Shown here piece by piece: positions 52,561 to 64,000 of a DNA stretch of 64,000 nucleotides. Every line of letters starts with the position of its first letter. Within the stretch, counting starts at the first letter, position 1. Origin of the DNA: Eremophila alpestris peregrina (lineage: Eukaryota > Chordata > Aves > Passeriformes > Alaudidae); contig WMCF01000025.1 in NCBI GenBank assembly GCA_009792885.1, positions 2,005,852 through 2,069,851 on the forward strand. Reading direction: 5' to 3'. Position numbers and translations under genes: made by a program. The notes under the pieces were generated by a model that was given only the letters and a program-made list of their open reading frames with translations, ran no database searches and was not told the origin of the DNA.

Positions 52561-52764
52561 CTGTAGTACATGTGTGCAGTTGGTGTAACTGTACATGTGC
52601 ACAGTTCCTCTCACACAGAGGCTGCAGGTCTCTGCTCAGCTCCACCAGGCTTCACTTCTGGGTCCTTAAACTGAACCATATTCCAAAGTGCAATACCACG
52701 AGAATTTGAGATGGTTTGAACTTGGACTTGAACATAGTAACTAAAGAACATATCTATGATTTGT

Positions 52765-52874
52765 ACTGGTTTGTTCTTGTTGGTTTGGGGTTTTTTGTTT
52801 GTTTGTGATTCTTTATTTTTGTTTTGGTTGGTTGGTTTTTTGTTTGTTTGTTTTGTTATTGTTGTTATTTATTT
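52765..52874. repeat. T/G-rich low-complexity tract
   Basis: An irregular array of gttt, ggtt and tttg units. It generates the spurious Phe/Val/Leu-rich 86-codon plus frame at 52756-53016. Confidence 0.85.
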
Positions 52875-53752
52875 CCAGACTTTTTTTATGCTTAAAGCCC
52901 TAAACACTTGGAACAAAGAAAGCACTGTTAGAGTTGCACTTGTTTTGTGTATTGCCAGCTGCTTTACCTGGGCAGTTGTGAAAGATGCTGTGTGCCCATA
53001 CCTAGTTTTAAATTAGGGTGGGTGCCTGTAACACTGCATATCTCATCCCAGGATTTGTTGTGATCTGCAAAGAATGTTCTGAACTCTGTGCTGCCATTAT
53101 CACACCAATGTTGATGCCTGACCTCCTCAGTTTTGGGTTGGGTTGGTATAAAAGGCTTGCAGGAGTTTCTTCCATAGGTTGAAAACTGAATATGTCCATG
53201 CTAGCAATTTAAGTTTTCACTGATTACACCCATAAGTCATAACTTGTGATTATTATTTTGATTCCATAATCACAAATGTGGTAGGGTTTTTTTTGTTGTG
53301 GGGTTTTTTTTCAGCATTAGTATTTTCTATGTTTCTAGATGTCTGAGCAATAAATATTGGAGTATCTGGTTCTAAAATTTACTCAGTGTTGGTGGACCCT
53401 CTGATCTTCATGGAGACCTGCATGTTTCCCTGTGGATACTGATCTGTGTGCAGGGTAGAGGGATTAAAATAATGCTGAGGCTTTGGCTGGATCTATAGAA
53501 CACTGAAGGAGAATGGGCAGGCAAGAGATGCAGTGCCTGAAATGGGTACAGTGATGATTCTGTTCATCACTGAGGAACATCTAACTCCAGCTGGATGAAA
53601 TAATGCATTCAGAGAATTGGCCACTTAAAGCCAGAAGGGCAATTCAGTTTGGCACAGCCAAACCAAGCGTGCAGTGCTCCTGCTTGGTGTGATCTGCCAT
53701 GCTGAATAGCTTCATAATTCAAGGAAATGCTATGTGTAAGAATGAAGGTAAT

Positions 53753-53776
53753 TTCACTTGGGGCTTCACTTGGGGC
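53753..53776. repeat. 12-bp perfect tandem duplication
   Basis: The unit ttcacttggggc occurs twice head to tail without a mismatch. Confidence 0.95.
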
Positions 53777-56700
53777 CAGCAATGTTTTCTGGGTTATTTT
53801 TCATAATGTTAGGTGAGTGAAGCTAAGGATACATGTTATACCTTGCTGGAAAAGATGCATAATTTGCATAATTTGTTAGTCATCTTTCCAGAGATTCTCT
53901 GCCAGCATGTCCCTAGAGACATACACTTTGGTAACACAAATATTGTTCTTTTATGTTGTATTGCTGAATGCCAGCACAAACTTTTCAACAATGAAGACAC
54001 AATGGGTTTATAACAAAGCAGTAGGACCATCCTTTCTCCCTCAGTGTTGGGTGTCTTACAGTAACTGGGAGAGAAATTCTTATTCCCAGATGTATATTAA
54101 ATCTTTTTAATAAAAACATTTTTTCTGGTTAGTTACAATTTAGCTCTAAAACAAAGCCCTGACACTAATCACTTTTACAAATCCTTTTTCTAGGGCTTGA
54201 ATCAGCTCCCTTTGAAGTCAGTGGAAGTCTTTGAATTTACTGAGAGTTAGTAGAGGCCCCTACATTATAAGCAGCACTTGGTTGATTGGATTAAAAAAAA
54301 AACCCACTTATAGTAACTGCACTTACACACAGCACTAAAACTTTAAAATAACAGCCTTCTAATAAAATCTTAATTTCTAAAACATGTAAGCCTAATTATT
54401 ATTCATCTGTGCTTGCATGCTGTGCTACCTCTTGCAAAGCTTTCTGCCTCATATATCATGTTGTAATTAGTAAAGTGGGAAAACACATTCATCTCTTCTT
54501 CAAAGAAAAAAAATCACACTTTAATCTTAAGTACATCATAATTGGCAAGAGAAAGAAAGAGTGGGGGAGGTATCTGAAGAGTACCTCAAGGATTTTGCAT
54601 GGCCTATCTTTTTATTAGGCAATCATTGCTGTACTGCTTTTATTTCTGTATTATTACTGGCTAGAAAAAATCAGGGAGAGAGGCACAAAGAAAGGAGCAC
54701 AAGGACCATTATGAGGAAACATCAAAACTAAAAGAAGCACCCTATATTGGGAAAACCTTCTCTCCTTCATGTTCTGGAACAAAATCCTGAAAGTTGTTCA
54801 AAAATAGTAATGCTACTTATCTTCCTCATAGGACTGTCTCCCTAACAGAGCCAGCAGGCTGAGGCAGCAGCTTATGGCTTATGGAACCCTGCAGAACGGA
54901 AAAAATTATTTTGATGAGGCTGCATAGTGGTCCATGGGCTATTCTGAGAGTATGCAGGAGTCCAGTGGTCTAATATTTGGGAATTCTTGGTTAAAATTCC
55001 TTGCTTCTTTGTGAAAACAGCCAGCAAGACAAAAATTAAATACGTATTTTTGCAGCAATGAAACAGGAGCGTGAACAAATCTGCCTCTGTAATAAGCTAT
55101 TCAAATAGATAAATCACTTGGGGCTACAATTTGATGTTGTTAATTTCTCTTTCAGAACTGTAAAATGATCAATGATCTGAGAAATATTCAGCTGGGCTAA
55201 ATATTTAACAATAAGAGCACTGGGGATATATATTTTTAAATAGCGTAAAATAAATGCAAGGTTAAAAATTACCAAAATGGGAGGGAAGAATGGGAATACT
55301 TCCCTGATGTCAGTTTACTGAGGATCCAGAATACTTTAGGCCAACTTTGTCTGAAGCTCACAAGCTCTTTAAACATTATAATGTTCTACTTAGGAAAAAG
55401 ATAGGCCTGGGAGCCTAGCTTAGGCCCAGTGTTTTTGTTTAGAGTGTCTTGCCCAAACTCAAATTAGTCTCAAAAGAAAGCAAGATTTCAGATTTTTTAG
55501 CTTCCCCTTCCATCATATCAAATCCTGGAATACAAAGGTTATGGAGTAATGCAAAATAGTATCTGTCTGTGGTTACTGAGGTTTTTTCTGGGCGTTTGCA
55601 AAGCTCAAACTGCAACAGAGACAGCTGAATGTATCTTTAGCACGGTAAATGAACTGCCTTTTCCACATCACAGGGAACTGAAAAAGCCCCCAATTTAGAT
55701 TTCTCTATATTTTAGCTTTCCAAGTCAGTGATTACAGTGAACTTCCATCCCTTATGGTTCTGGCGGAGTGTTCTCAAACTTTTAATCTTCCTTCATCTTA
55801 AAATAAAACACAAAATAAAATTTGTATTTGCAGTCAGGTACTGGAAATAAGCCAGTTTCCACTTAAATAGTCTATGGAGCAGAAAGAATTGGGCAGAAGC
55901 CTACCCAGAGGAAAAACCTCAGCAGATGAGTCCCAAGCCATTGCCTTGCCCATCCTTTCTGCATGTTTAGTGTTTGTGTCATAATCACAACATTGTGCTT
56001 TTAGGGTTGGCTTCTCTGCACTGGGATTAGAATATGTTTTTGTAAATACTTTGTTTAGGCATTATGACTTTGGGTAAGCTACTCAAGTGTTTTGCAGCCT
56101 GTGTGGAAGTGATGGGTGATATATTTGTCTGCACCAGAGGCCACACTGCTGTGAAGGAGCTAGGATATGGTAGCTATTGGCTGTGCCCTGAGGCTGACAG
56201 GAAACCCACCTGCCTGACCTCTGAATATCAGTGTTATATTTTATCTTGTTTCCTTTATCTGTGCTGAGCTGAGTAACTTGTGTTTGATGGAAGATACGTT
56301 TGTGCTTTGTTGAGCAGCAGGCTGGAGCTTGTTCTACTTGTGCTTTGAAATTTTTGTAATTTCAGGAGCAGGGAGCTGAGGTGTGCTTTAGGGCAGCAGC
56401 AGTGTGGGAGTGGCCTGAGTGCTCTCCAGAGGGTGGTGGGTACTGCAGTGTCTCCAGGCATTTCCCCTGAGCAGCCAAATTCTGCCTGACAGTGATGAAA
56501 AGGTGGGAAGTCACACCTCCTTGAAACTTGTTCCAATAGTTGACCAATTTTAAATCACCTTAGTTCAAATACAAATTTATTGAGTATCATCTTCCAGGTA
56601 TTGACAGAACCCCCACCTCAACCTTTGTTTTTCTCTGCACAGGAGATAAGATTGTTATCAAGCCATATCTTATACTATTTTCTGATAGTATAAACTGATA

Positions 56701-59700
56701 GAGGTCTTTCTCTGAATGACACGTTTTCTGGTCTTTCAGTATTTTTTCCCTTCTTTGTCCTTCTACATTTTTCATTATGTTTTTTAAGAATTGGAGAAAA
56801 CATTTTAGATCAGGAAATTAAAGCTTTCTGATTGTAATTCAATATACACTATGTGCTACAGTCAGGAATGTAGCTGCTAGAAAAGAAATATAAGAAGGTA
56901 TACATTAAAATATCCAACATTGTTTTCCCTGCCTCACCACTCTTTTCTATCATCATGATAAGTAACTTGCTTTGATCATATATCCATTGGCCAAATGCTA
57001 AATTACACTGCTGCACACACAGCCTTTAGTTCTTGGCTCAGTGAATCTTGGTTACCAAGCTTACCCTTTTAACAGAATGAGTGCATATGAATATCTTCAT
57101 TCAGTAAAATAAAATGAGTCAGTAAGTTTTAGCTCATTAGGCAAAATGTTGCATAAATGAATTTAAAAAAACCCTATTTGCTGCTATAAATATGTTACAG
57201 AGAGTAAATGTTAAATTGGATCTAACATTTAATAACAGCAACATCATTTTGTTAAAACTTTACTGTACAAACATATTTGTAGACAAAATGAGCAACTTGG
57301 ATTTTAGTCCATCATGGGGTGTAGAAATGTAAAGAAGTGTCAACAATGTACAAAGGATAGAGATGTGCATACAGTATACCTCTGCTTCAAAAACACAAGG
57401 TACTTTCTAGCAATCTAGGGGACATAACTTTTCCTGGATAATTAAAATATTTTGAAATATTTTGCAGGGAGTAATATGCTAAATGAACCCCTAGCTGAAT
57501 TCTTCACTCAGCTGGCTTCAATCTGTCTTTTCAGAATGTTTCATGGGTTTATCACCACTGCAAATCTACCAATATTGTTTAGGCTAAAATTGTGGTGGTT
57601 CCAGTTTCCTCAGTTTCAGGGCTTCTCTAAGCGCGGTTTCAGTGTCAGATTTCAACGGTCTTGGCATGCAAACCTGGAAAGCCTTGAAAATGGCATTTAG
57701 GATCAGATGGGGCAGTGGGTGTGGATAGCCTTGACCTGACTGTGATTGCAGAGGACTGACCTAAATTTCTTGGTAACATTTTCCTGGAGTACAGGCTTAC
57801 TGAATGGAGTCTTTTCCTAGCAGTGAGTATGGATATTGTTTTTGTATGAGGGAAATGTTCAAGTTTCATCAGACATCAATTCCCTGCAAAATGCTGTGAG
57901 CCCAAGGAGTACGGAAACTGGAGCTGTTACGATGCAGCCTTTCAGCTCCAAAACTTTGTCAGCAGTATTTCAGGTGATTTCTAGATTACAGGAGTTATCA
58001 TGGAAGTGATCTGAAAGCTACAAAACAATCCAGCACCCATGCTGTTGATTTGATTTAATTTATCCCACATTTTCAAAGGAAAAAACCCCAGCAAATATTT
58101 GGGAAATTATTCTTCCGAAATGAACACTCTTCTCCCCAATACAAACCTTTATGGAATGGCACATCACACTTTTGCAGGCTTAATGTAGCTAGAAAGATAT
58201 GATTCCCTTAGTGACTGGAATAACCAGGAGAGAAATACTCTCACTGCAGGTGAAGGGCTGCCAGCAGGTGAGTTTTCACTCACTCAGGGTCCTGGCTAGT
58301 TTCCTGTTTCCCATGCTTCTGTTTACTTTGGTTTGTCCAACCTTTTTTGCTCATCTCTCATGTTTACTTTTCTTTCCATGTATTCCCCAAGTCATTAAAG
58401 TCCCCCAGATCTCTCAGAAAAAGGGTTTTCCCATCCTTCCCTTTATACCTTCTGGATTCTCTCTGCCCACACTGATACTGTGGCCCTCAGCCACCTCTGC
58501 CCTTTCCCGCTGCTGATTCTCCTGATTGTACCAATGTAGAAAAGTGTGGGTGTGCATCCATGGAAGTCCCTCCTAATGCCCATGTTTAGGGAGGTAATAT
58601 GAAAGTTCCCTGTCCATGGAACTCGCTACACTGATGTCCCAGTTCTGGTGGGCCACCCCTTTCTGACTCTGCGCAACTTGTAGTGTTTTTGCACTTGACC
58701 ATTCATTTGCTTACAGATGGGTAAATTCCCAAGCTTACCAAAATGACACTGTGTAAACCAAAATTAGAAGTTGGTGAAAAGTAATAATACTGACCTGAAA
58801 CCATGTGGAGCATAGGAGATGTCAGAAGTTTTTATGGTGAGAAATAATTAGTTATATAATTTTATCTGATGTTTTGTTGTTTATTAGAGGCTGTTTTATT
58901 AGATTCATGCTAAAAGCAGGTGGCTGTTGTCTGCTTTGTCTCCCATTGGAACTGTCTGCTTTAATTTTTTTCAAGTTGCCCATTGGTTGAAGCTTTCAAG
59001 AGTCAAAGGGACTGGCTAAGGGAGTCCCTCTGTGTGTGGGAATCTGAAATGCAAATCCAAGTGGTACAAGCTGGAGGGAAGCTGACTACAGAATGAGCAG
59101 GAAGAAAATGCCAAGCACCTTATTTTACATATAGGTGCTTTTCTAATTCTAGCAAAATTTCTTTGGTGCAGAGGAAATCTGTGATAATATAGTTCTGCCA
59201 CATGACAGACTGCTGCTCATCAGACTGAGACATTCTTATTTTCCTTTATTTTTAAAAGAAAAAGATCTAACTTGCCAGTTGAATGTTTATTGAATTATTA
59301 TGTTTTCTGTATGTAAAGCAGTAACACAGCAGCCAGGCAATAAGATAACATGTTCAGTGTGCCATAATCAGATGGGACCAAATGTATTCTTGGTACAACT
59401 CTATTAACTTTGATGGGCTTACAGGAAAGAAAAGTACAGCCCATTGACATTAAAGGGGAAATTTTTCCTGGATAGAGAGCTGCAATATCTCTATAGGTAA
59501 TACTGATGTGATTGTTCCGTGTCTTGGAGGCACAGTCATTACAATTAATGGAGTGAGTCTACATGATATACAGCATTTTGTTGTATGTCTTTTTTTTTTC
59601 ATTTAGCAGGCTTATACTACGTTTTTACGTGTACTATTTCTGTTCAAGAGTAATGGCTGTGATTTCATGCTCTCACTGCTCAGTGTGCTGTCTCTGGGCT

Positions 59701-60154
59701 GAACAGTAGAAGCATTTCTAAGGAAATAACACAGCTAGGGACAGTAACTGCTAAGCAAATGGTACAGGTGGATGTGATTTACTGCTGACCAAGTCTCATT
59801 TGAACTGTTTGGCACACCTCTAAATTAACTGAACAGATGGTTTTTTAATTAGTTCTGTCATTTCATTTTCTGCATTCCTAATACATATCAGGCTGTACGT
59901 CAGGGAGTATTAGCATCAATTTCAAGTGATACAAAAACATTCATAGCAAGAATAAGCTGATAATAACAATAACAAAACATAATTAGAGTACAAATTGGGA
60001 GGTCTACAGCTTTATTAACATGGTAAACCTAGATTTATGAGACTTCAGCAATTTGTTCAAAACAAGAAATGTCTTAAACTTGCTGAAAACCAATTAGTTG
60101 TGTGCAGACCTAGAGCAGGGTTTTCTGGCTTCCTGCAGTGGGATAGGCCTTGCT

Positions 60155-60181
60155 AATTGCCTGAATTGCCTGAATTGCCTG
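60155..60181. repeat. 9-bp unit repeated three times
   Basis: aattgcctg occurs three times in tandem without a mismatch. Because the unit is a multiple of three, it makes a repeated Asn-Cys-Leu motif in a chance plus-strand frame. Confidence 0.95.
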
Positions 60182-62220
60182 AGAAGACTTCCTGCATTTA
60201 TGCATTTGATTTATCTGATTCCAACTTCCCCAAAGGGCAAAATCACTTGCCTGGGCACTAAAGTGCCTTTTAGCTTGTGAGATGGCAGTAAAAGATTCAG
60301 TTATTCTTTCCTTCTGACCAAAGTGAAATTTGTCCAAGTGCAAAATCCTTTCTTTGCCATTTTCAGCCAGGCTAGTGGAACTCTTTCCAAGTGCAAGGCA
60401 GCAGCAGAATTTGGTTCAAGTGTAGCAACATGGCAGCAACTGTTCCACACCCATATGAAATAAAAATATAGCTATTTCTCATGAAAAAAGCAACACTTTG
60501 CAACAATATGATATAGTTTTATTAGGAAACTCTGTCAGAATACTAATGATGTTTATATGATGGTAGTTAAGATACAGTGTAATCTACATAAAAACAAATT
60601 CTACATGACTGTATAGAATTAGAATGCCACACTGTTCATATAGCTTAAGCTGCAAAGATTGCTTTTTTCTGCATTTGTGACTCACTATGGCAAACTGGAT
60701 ACAGTACTCATTTCCTCCAGATTTATGTCTGCAGGAAATACCTTAGAACTATTACAGACCATACATCACAAATAGAATCAACATCTAAGTTAAAGCAAAT
60801 AGCTTTAATCATAGACTTTTAAACGTGTTCCTTTTTGGATCTGCAGAAAATGGACAACATGTAAACAGGCCTAGTCAGAGCAGTATTTCCAGCAGCAGGA
60901 TCCAAGAGGAATCCAATAGGAGACTCCTCATCACAGGGACATAATGATACTTGGTAGACTCTCCATCCCTTGACACCTTTTCTGCAATATTACACAATGT
61001 ACACATAGTGGTAACTGCTTTAGTTACTATACAACATAAAATCTGGCACATGTTTATTTTGGAGTATCTTTTTTGATGTCTTACTGGTTAAAATGCACCG
61101 AGAAAAGTGGTTGGGTTTTTTTCCCAAGAATAAGGAAAGTATGTAAGCCTGAGTGACTTTATGCAAGTGCAAGTTTTTACCTTGTTTTCTTATTCAGTCT
61201 TAGCTCACTTGCTGTCTTCTGAGCAAAATCTTCTCAGCATCTCATGAAAAGCAATTGTCAGCAGCAGAGCTTCTGTTCACAGAGCAGGCAATATGCTGGC
61301 TGCTAAGGAAATTCTGGTTAAAGTCACCTCCCCATTTCAGAACTGGGGCAAACACCAAGGCCTTTGCTGTAGCCTAATCATACAGTTACTGGCTCTCCTG
61401 TGGTAGAGTGGCTCTGGCCACTGACTGCATCCTGAATATGCTGCAGCCAGCTCTAGGTGTCTTGTGAGATATTTTATTTCAAAAATGCCACTTTGCAGAT
61501 TTTGAGACACTTAACCTTGGAAATATTCAATTTCAGCTCTTAAGTTGAATAACTTTAATTGATACTTTATATTGTCAAAGGATGTGTCTGGGAGTCTTCA
61601 AACATAGGAGGGGCATGCTGACTCAGACCTGAAGATTTTGTATATCTTCAAGCCCTGATGGGTGCAAGCCCTGCACATTAGCTTTCACTTCATCAGCTGC
61701 ACAGAAAAGTGTTTTCAGTATCTGAACTACTTCATAGCTGATACTTTAACCTGTAATGGCAGTGCAGGATCTGGTTGTCTTCAGATTTGCTGCCCAGAGG
61801 GTTTGACAGATGGATCTGTGCCCATATGTAAGTGGCTTTGGGCTTGGGTGGCTCTGCTCTGCCCCCTCTGCAAGGAGCACACTGTGCTTCTGCAGAGCTT
61901 TTCATTCTGCTAGGCATCCAGCGTCATCCTGAAAGGACCTGAGATAGCCTGACCTTCTCCTGAGCAGATAAATTAATGAGGTTATTTTAACGTGGTTTGG
62001 AATTGTGTAGCTTTGAAGGGGCAGGTGATATTATGAAGACTGTCTTTGGCTGTGGGCATGAGTGATTTTGAAATGCAATGGTTACAGTCCTCACCTTAGA
62101 GTAGCAGGCAGGATCTCTGCTGGAGCCCTGCTATCACCTCTCCCAGCCTATTTGCCTTTAGATACAAAGGTGACAGTGATCTCATTGACAGAGTAAATTT
62201 TGATCTGATACTAGTTTTTA

Positions 62221-62262
62221 TTATATGTATATACATATGTATGTATTATACACATATTTACA
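62221..62262. repeat. TA/TG-rich patch with perfect 16-bp palindrome
   Basis: atatgtatatacatat at 62223-62238 is its own reverse complement. It is followed by gtatgtattatacacat. Confidence 0.85.
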
Positions 62263-63456
62263 AGAATGAAAGGTTTGTGTACACAGGGACTACAGGGCAT
62301 CAAATAAAATCAGCATGGACCAAGTTAATACCAAAGATTTGTCCCGTGGCAAAGCCTGTGGCTGAGCTGGCCACAGAGTGAAACAGACAGTAAAGCCCTC
62401 AAAGTCTGAAAAGGAATTGGGCATGTTGCTGGATGAAGCACTAATTAAGGTTATTAAATATTTAAGGCACCATCTCCGCTTCAGGAAGCCCTTAGAGCAT
62501 TAGCACCTGAGGTTAGGGGAGGAGGCTGGGTCATTGTTGCTATGTGCTTCCCTCGATTCTTCCTTGGGCATGAGTTATTAGCATATGACTGGAGGCTGGT
62601 GCCAGGCTGCACAGACCTTTTATCTAACTCAATGTGGGTTTTCTTAGGGGTTTTTTTATTCTTATAACCACTGATTTCCAAAGCAAAATTTCAGGGCAGA
62701 AAAATCTTTGTTATCAAAAGAAGGAATATTTTGGAGAAAGCAAAAAATGTCTCTATAAGAACATGTATTGTCTCCTCAAAATCTATGAACTCTAAGAGCA
62801 AAAGAACCACCAGATGATGTGAAATGGAAGGTAAAGGTGAAATAGGGAGGAGACAACATGTGCTGAAGTTGCATGCCTGTGCTTTTAAGTTCCCAGCACA
62901 ATCAAAAGTGTTTTCAGCCTGGAAGCCGTAGCCCTTGGTGTAAATAGCACAGGACTTCAATCATAACAAGCAGCTTTCTGAGGTAGCTGCTGAACAGACT
63001 CAACACCTCAATAAAGATATTGGATGTTTCTGGGGAGCCCTGTGAATGCATTATTCACATCTAAAAGCAGATTCTGAATAATTGTGTTGTGCTAGGCATA
63101 ACATTATTATGTTTGTTTGTAATTGCCTGGGGCCTGAATGGGAATAAAGAAGATACTCCAAACCTTCATGTAGCAGTGGAGAGGAAGATCCTTATGGGAC
63201 AATAAATACTGGATTAATGTAGGTTAATCAAGAGAATCTGAATGAAAAGGCTTTCTTCATTCTGCAGCTGGTCTTAGTTGTATCATTTGTTTGTTTGTAA
63301 GAATTGCCAGATACTTTCTAATGTATTCACAAGTTCTGGATGATTCATGATTGATTTCTTAGTGTAGGTGATTTTTTCATCAAACAGTTCTTACCAGAAA
63401 TGTGGTGTTCATCATTCATTAATTCAGTATTTGCTATTTATTGTTTGTCATCTCTT

Positions 63457-63489
63457 GTTTAAATATATTTAAAATATAAATATTTAAAC
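63457..63489. repeat. AT-rich near-palindrome
   Basis: A 33-bp stretch that begins gtttaaatat and ends atatttaaac. It is nearly its own reverse complement, so it could form a cruciform. Confidence 0.75.
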
Positions 63490-64000
63490 GTATTTAATCA
63501 GAAAGTAAAATACTGTCTCATCACTTAAGACTAGTTATGAACCATGAAGAGCAAGCAGACAAAACGGAATATCAGAAATGATATGTCCAAATTAGTTGGC
63601 AAGTGTATTTCATTAATGAACTTGCTGATAGAAATGATGGCTTGTTCATGGTCATTTTGAAGCAAAAAAAAAAAATTCTAGTTAACATACACTCACTTTT
63701 AATTAAATACTTGTATGGAATGAGTCTTTTGTTAGCTGCCCTGGAAGTTGGTGTTCCTGAAAGCAAACACACCCAGCATGGGAAATAAAGAAGAGTTGTT
63801 AGAGACATGCACATGCCTTCATGTTACTGGGATCATGGGGATGTGGTGGTGTGGGAAATAGTAAATGTAAGAAGGCTTTTAGGAGCTAAGAAAGCAGGCC
63901 TCAGAAACAGCAGAGCATTTAGAGCTAGCTGCAGTTGCAAATTATGAAAAGCAGAAGACACAAAAATACAGCAAGCAAGGACATTAAACAACAATGTGAA

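Larger units (their letters stand above)
52875..64000. other. About 11 kb non-coding, no recognised gene
   Basis: AT-rich unique-looking DNA with only short frames (up to 105 codons at 58199-58516, no domain). Small structural items are listed separately: a 12-bp duplication at 53753-53776, a 9-bp triplication at 60155-60181 and AT palindromes near 62.2 and 63.5 kb. No CR1 tail or LTR was recognised. Confidence 0.55.

Noticed and set aside
55765..55790. hAT/Charlie-like terminal word gtgttctcaaactttt
   Set aside because: No partner inverted repeat or 8-bp duplication was found nearby.
1..64000. CRISPR arrays, tRNA, rRNA, snRNA genes, telomeric repeats
   Set aside because: No regular spaced repeats, no tRNA box A/B pairs with a foldable cloverleaf, no rRNA or U-RNA signatures and no (TTAGGG)n tract were seen when reading the sequence.

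Overview
This is a 64 kb stretch of AT-rich, CpG-poor vertebrate nuclear DNA, most likely from a songbird. The evidence is a CR1 LINE 3' tail that ends in the avian octamer repeat, an ERVL-type LTR of a kind widespread in birds, and two LTRs (about 11.0 kb and 24.9-26.3 kb) that match, from memory, families common in passerines. There is no sign of bacterial, plasmid, phage or viral gene organisation. I could not support a single protein-coding gene. The longest open frames are about 125 codons, they often overlap on both strands, and several lie inside LTRs. The window is best read as intergenic or intronic sequence.

Layout: 1-11 kb is mostly featureless, with one faint CR1-like reverse-transcriptase remnant near 0.9 kb. 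An ERVK-like solo LTR lies at about 11.04-11.47 kb (+). A G/C-rich hairpin sits at 16.03-16.09 kb. Two diverged copies of an unrecognised dispersed repeat lie at 16.86-17.11 kb and 24.52-24.80 kb. An ERVL-type solo LTR with perfect 5-bp target duplications occupies 17,442-18,034. A CR1 tail lies at 19.3 kb, followed by an ancient amniote repeat and AT-rich microsatellites at 20.6-21.4 kb. A 1.43 kb solo LTR with perfect 5-bp target duplications and a CpG-rich TATA promoter occupies 24,908-26,335. A 301-bp minus-strand ERVK-type solo LTR with perfect 6-bp target duplications occupies 52,260-52,560. The rest is unique-looking non-coding DNA with homopolymer and microsatellite patches.

The most striking object is not biological. 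At 32,403-32,522 two 19-bp Tn5 mosaic ends lie head to head and form a perfect 38-bp palindrome, flanked by an exact 41-bp direct duplication. This equals the junction adapter of transposase-based (Nextera mate-pair type) libraries and is almost certainly an assembly artefact that adds about 79 bp to the true locus.

I found no previously undescribed gene system. The observations worth following are the adapter artefact, the LTRs (especially the one that keeps 18 CpGs next to a TATA box), the repeat pair, and the hairpin at 16.0 kb.
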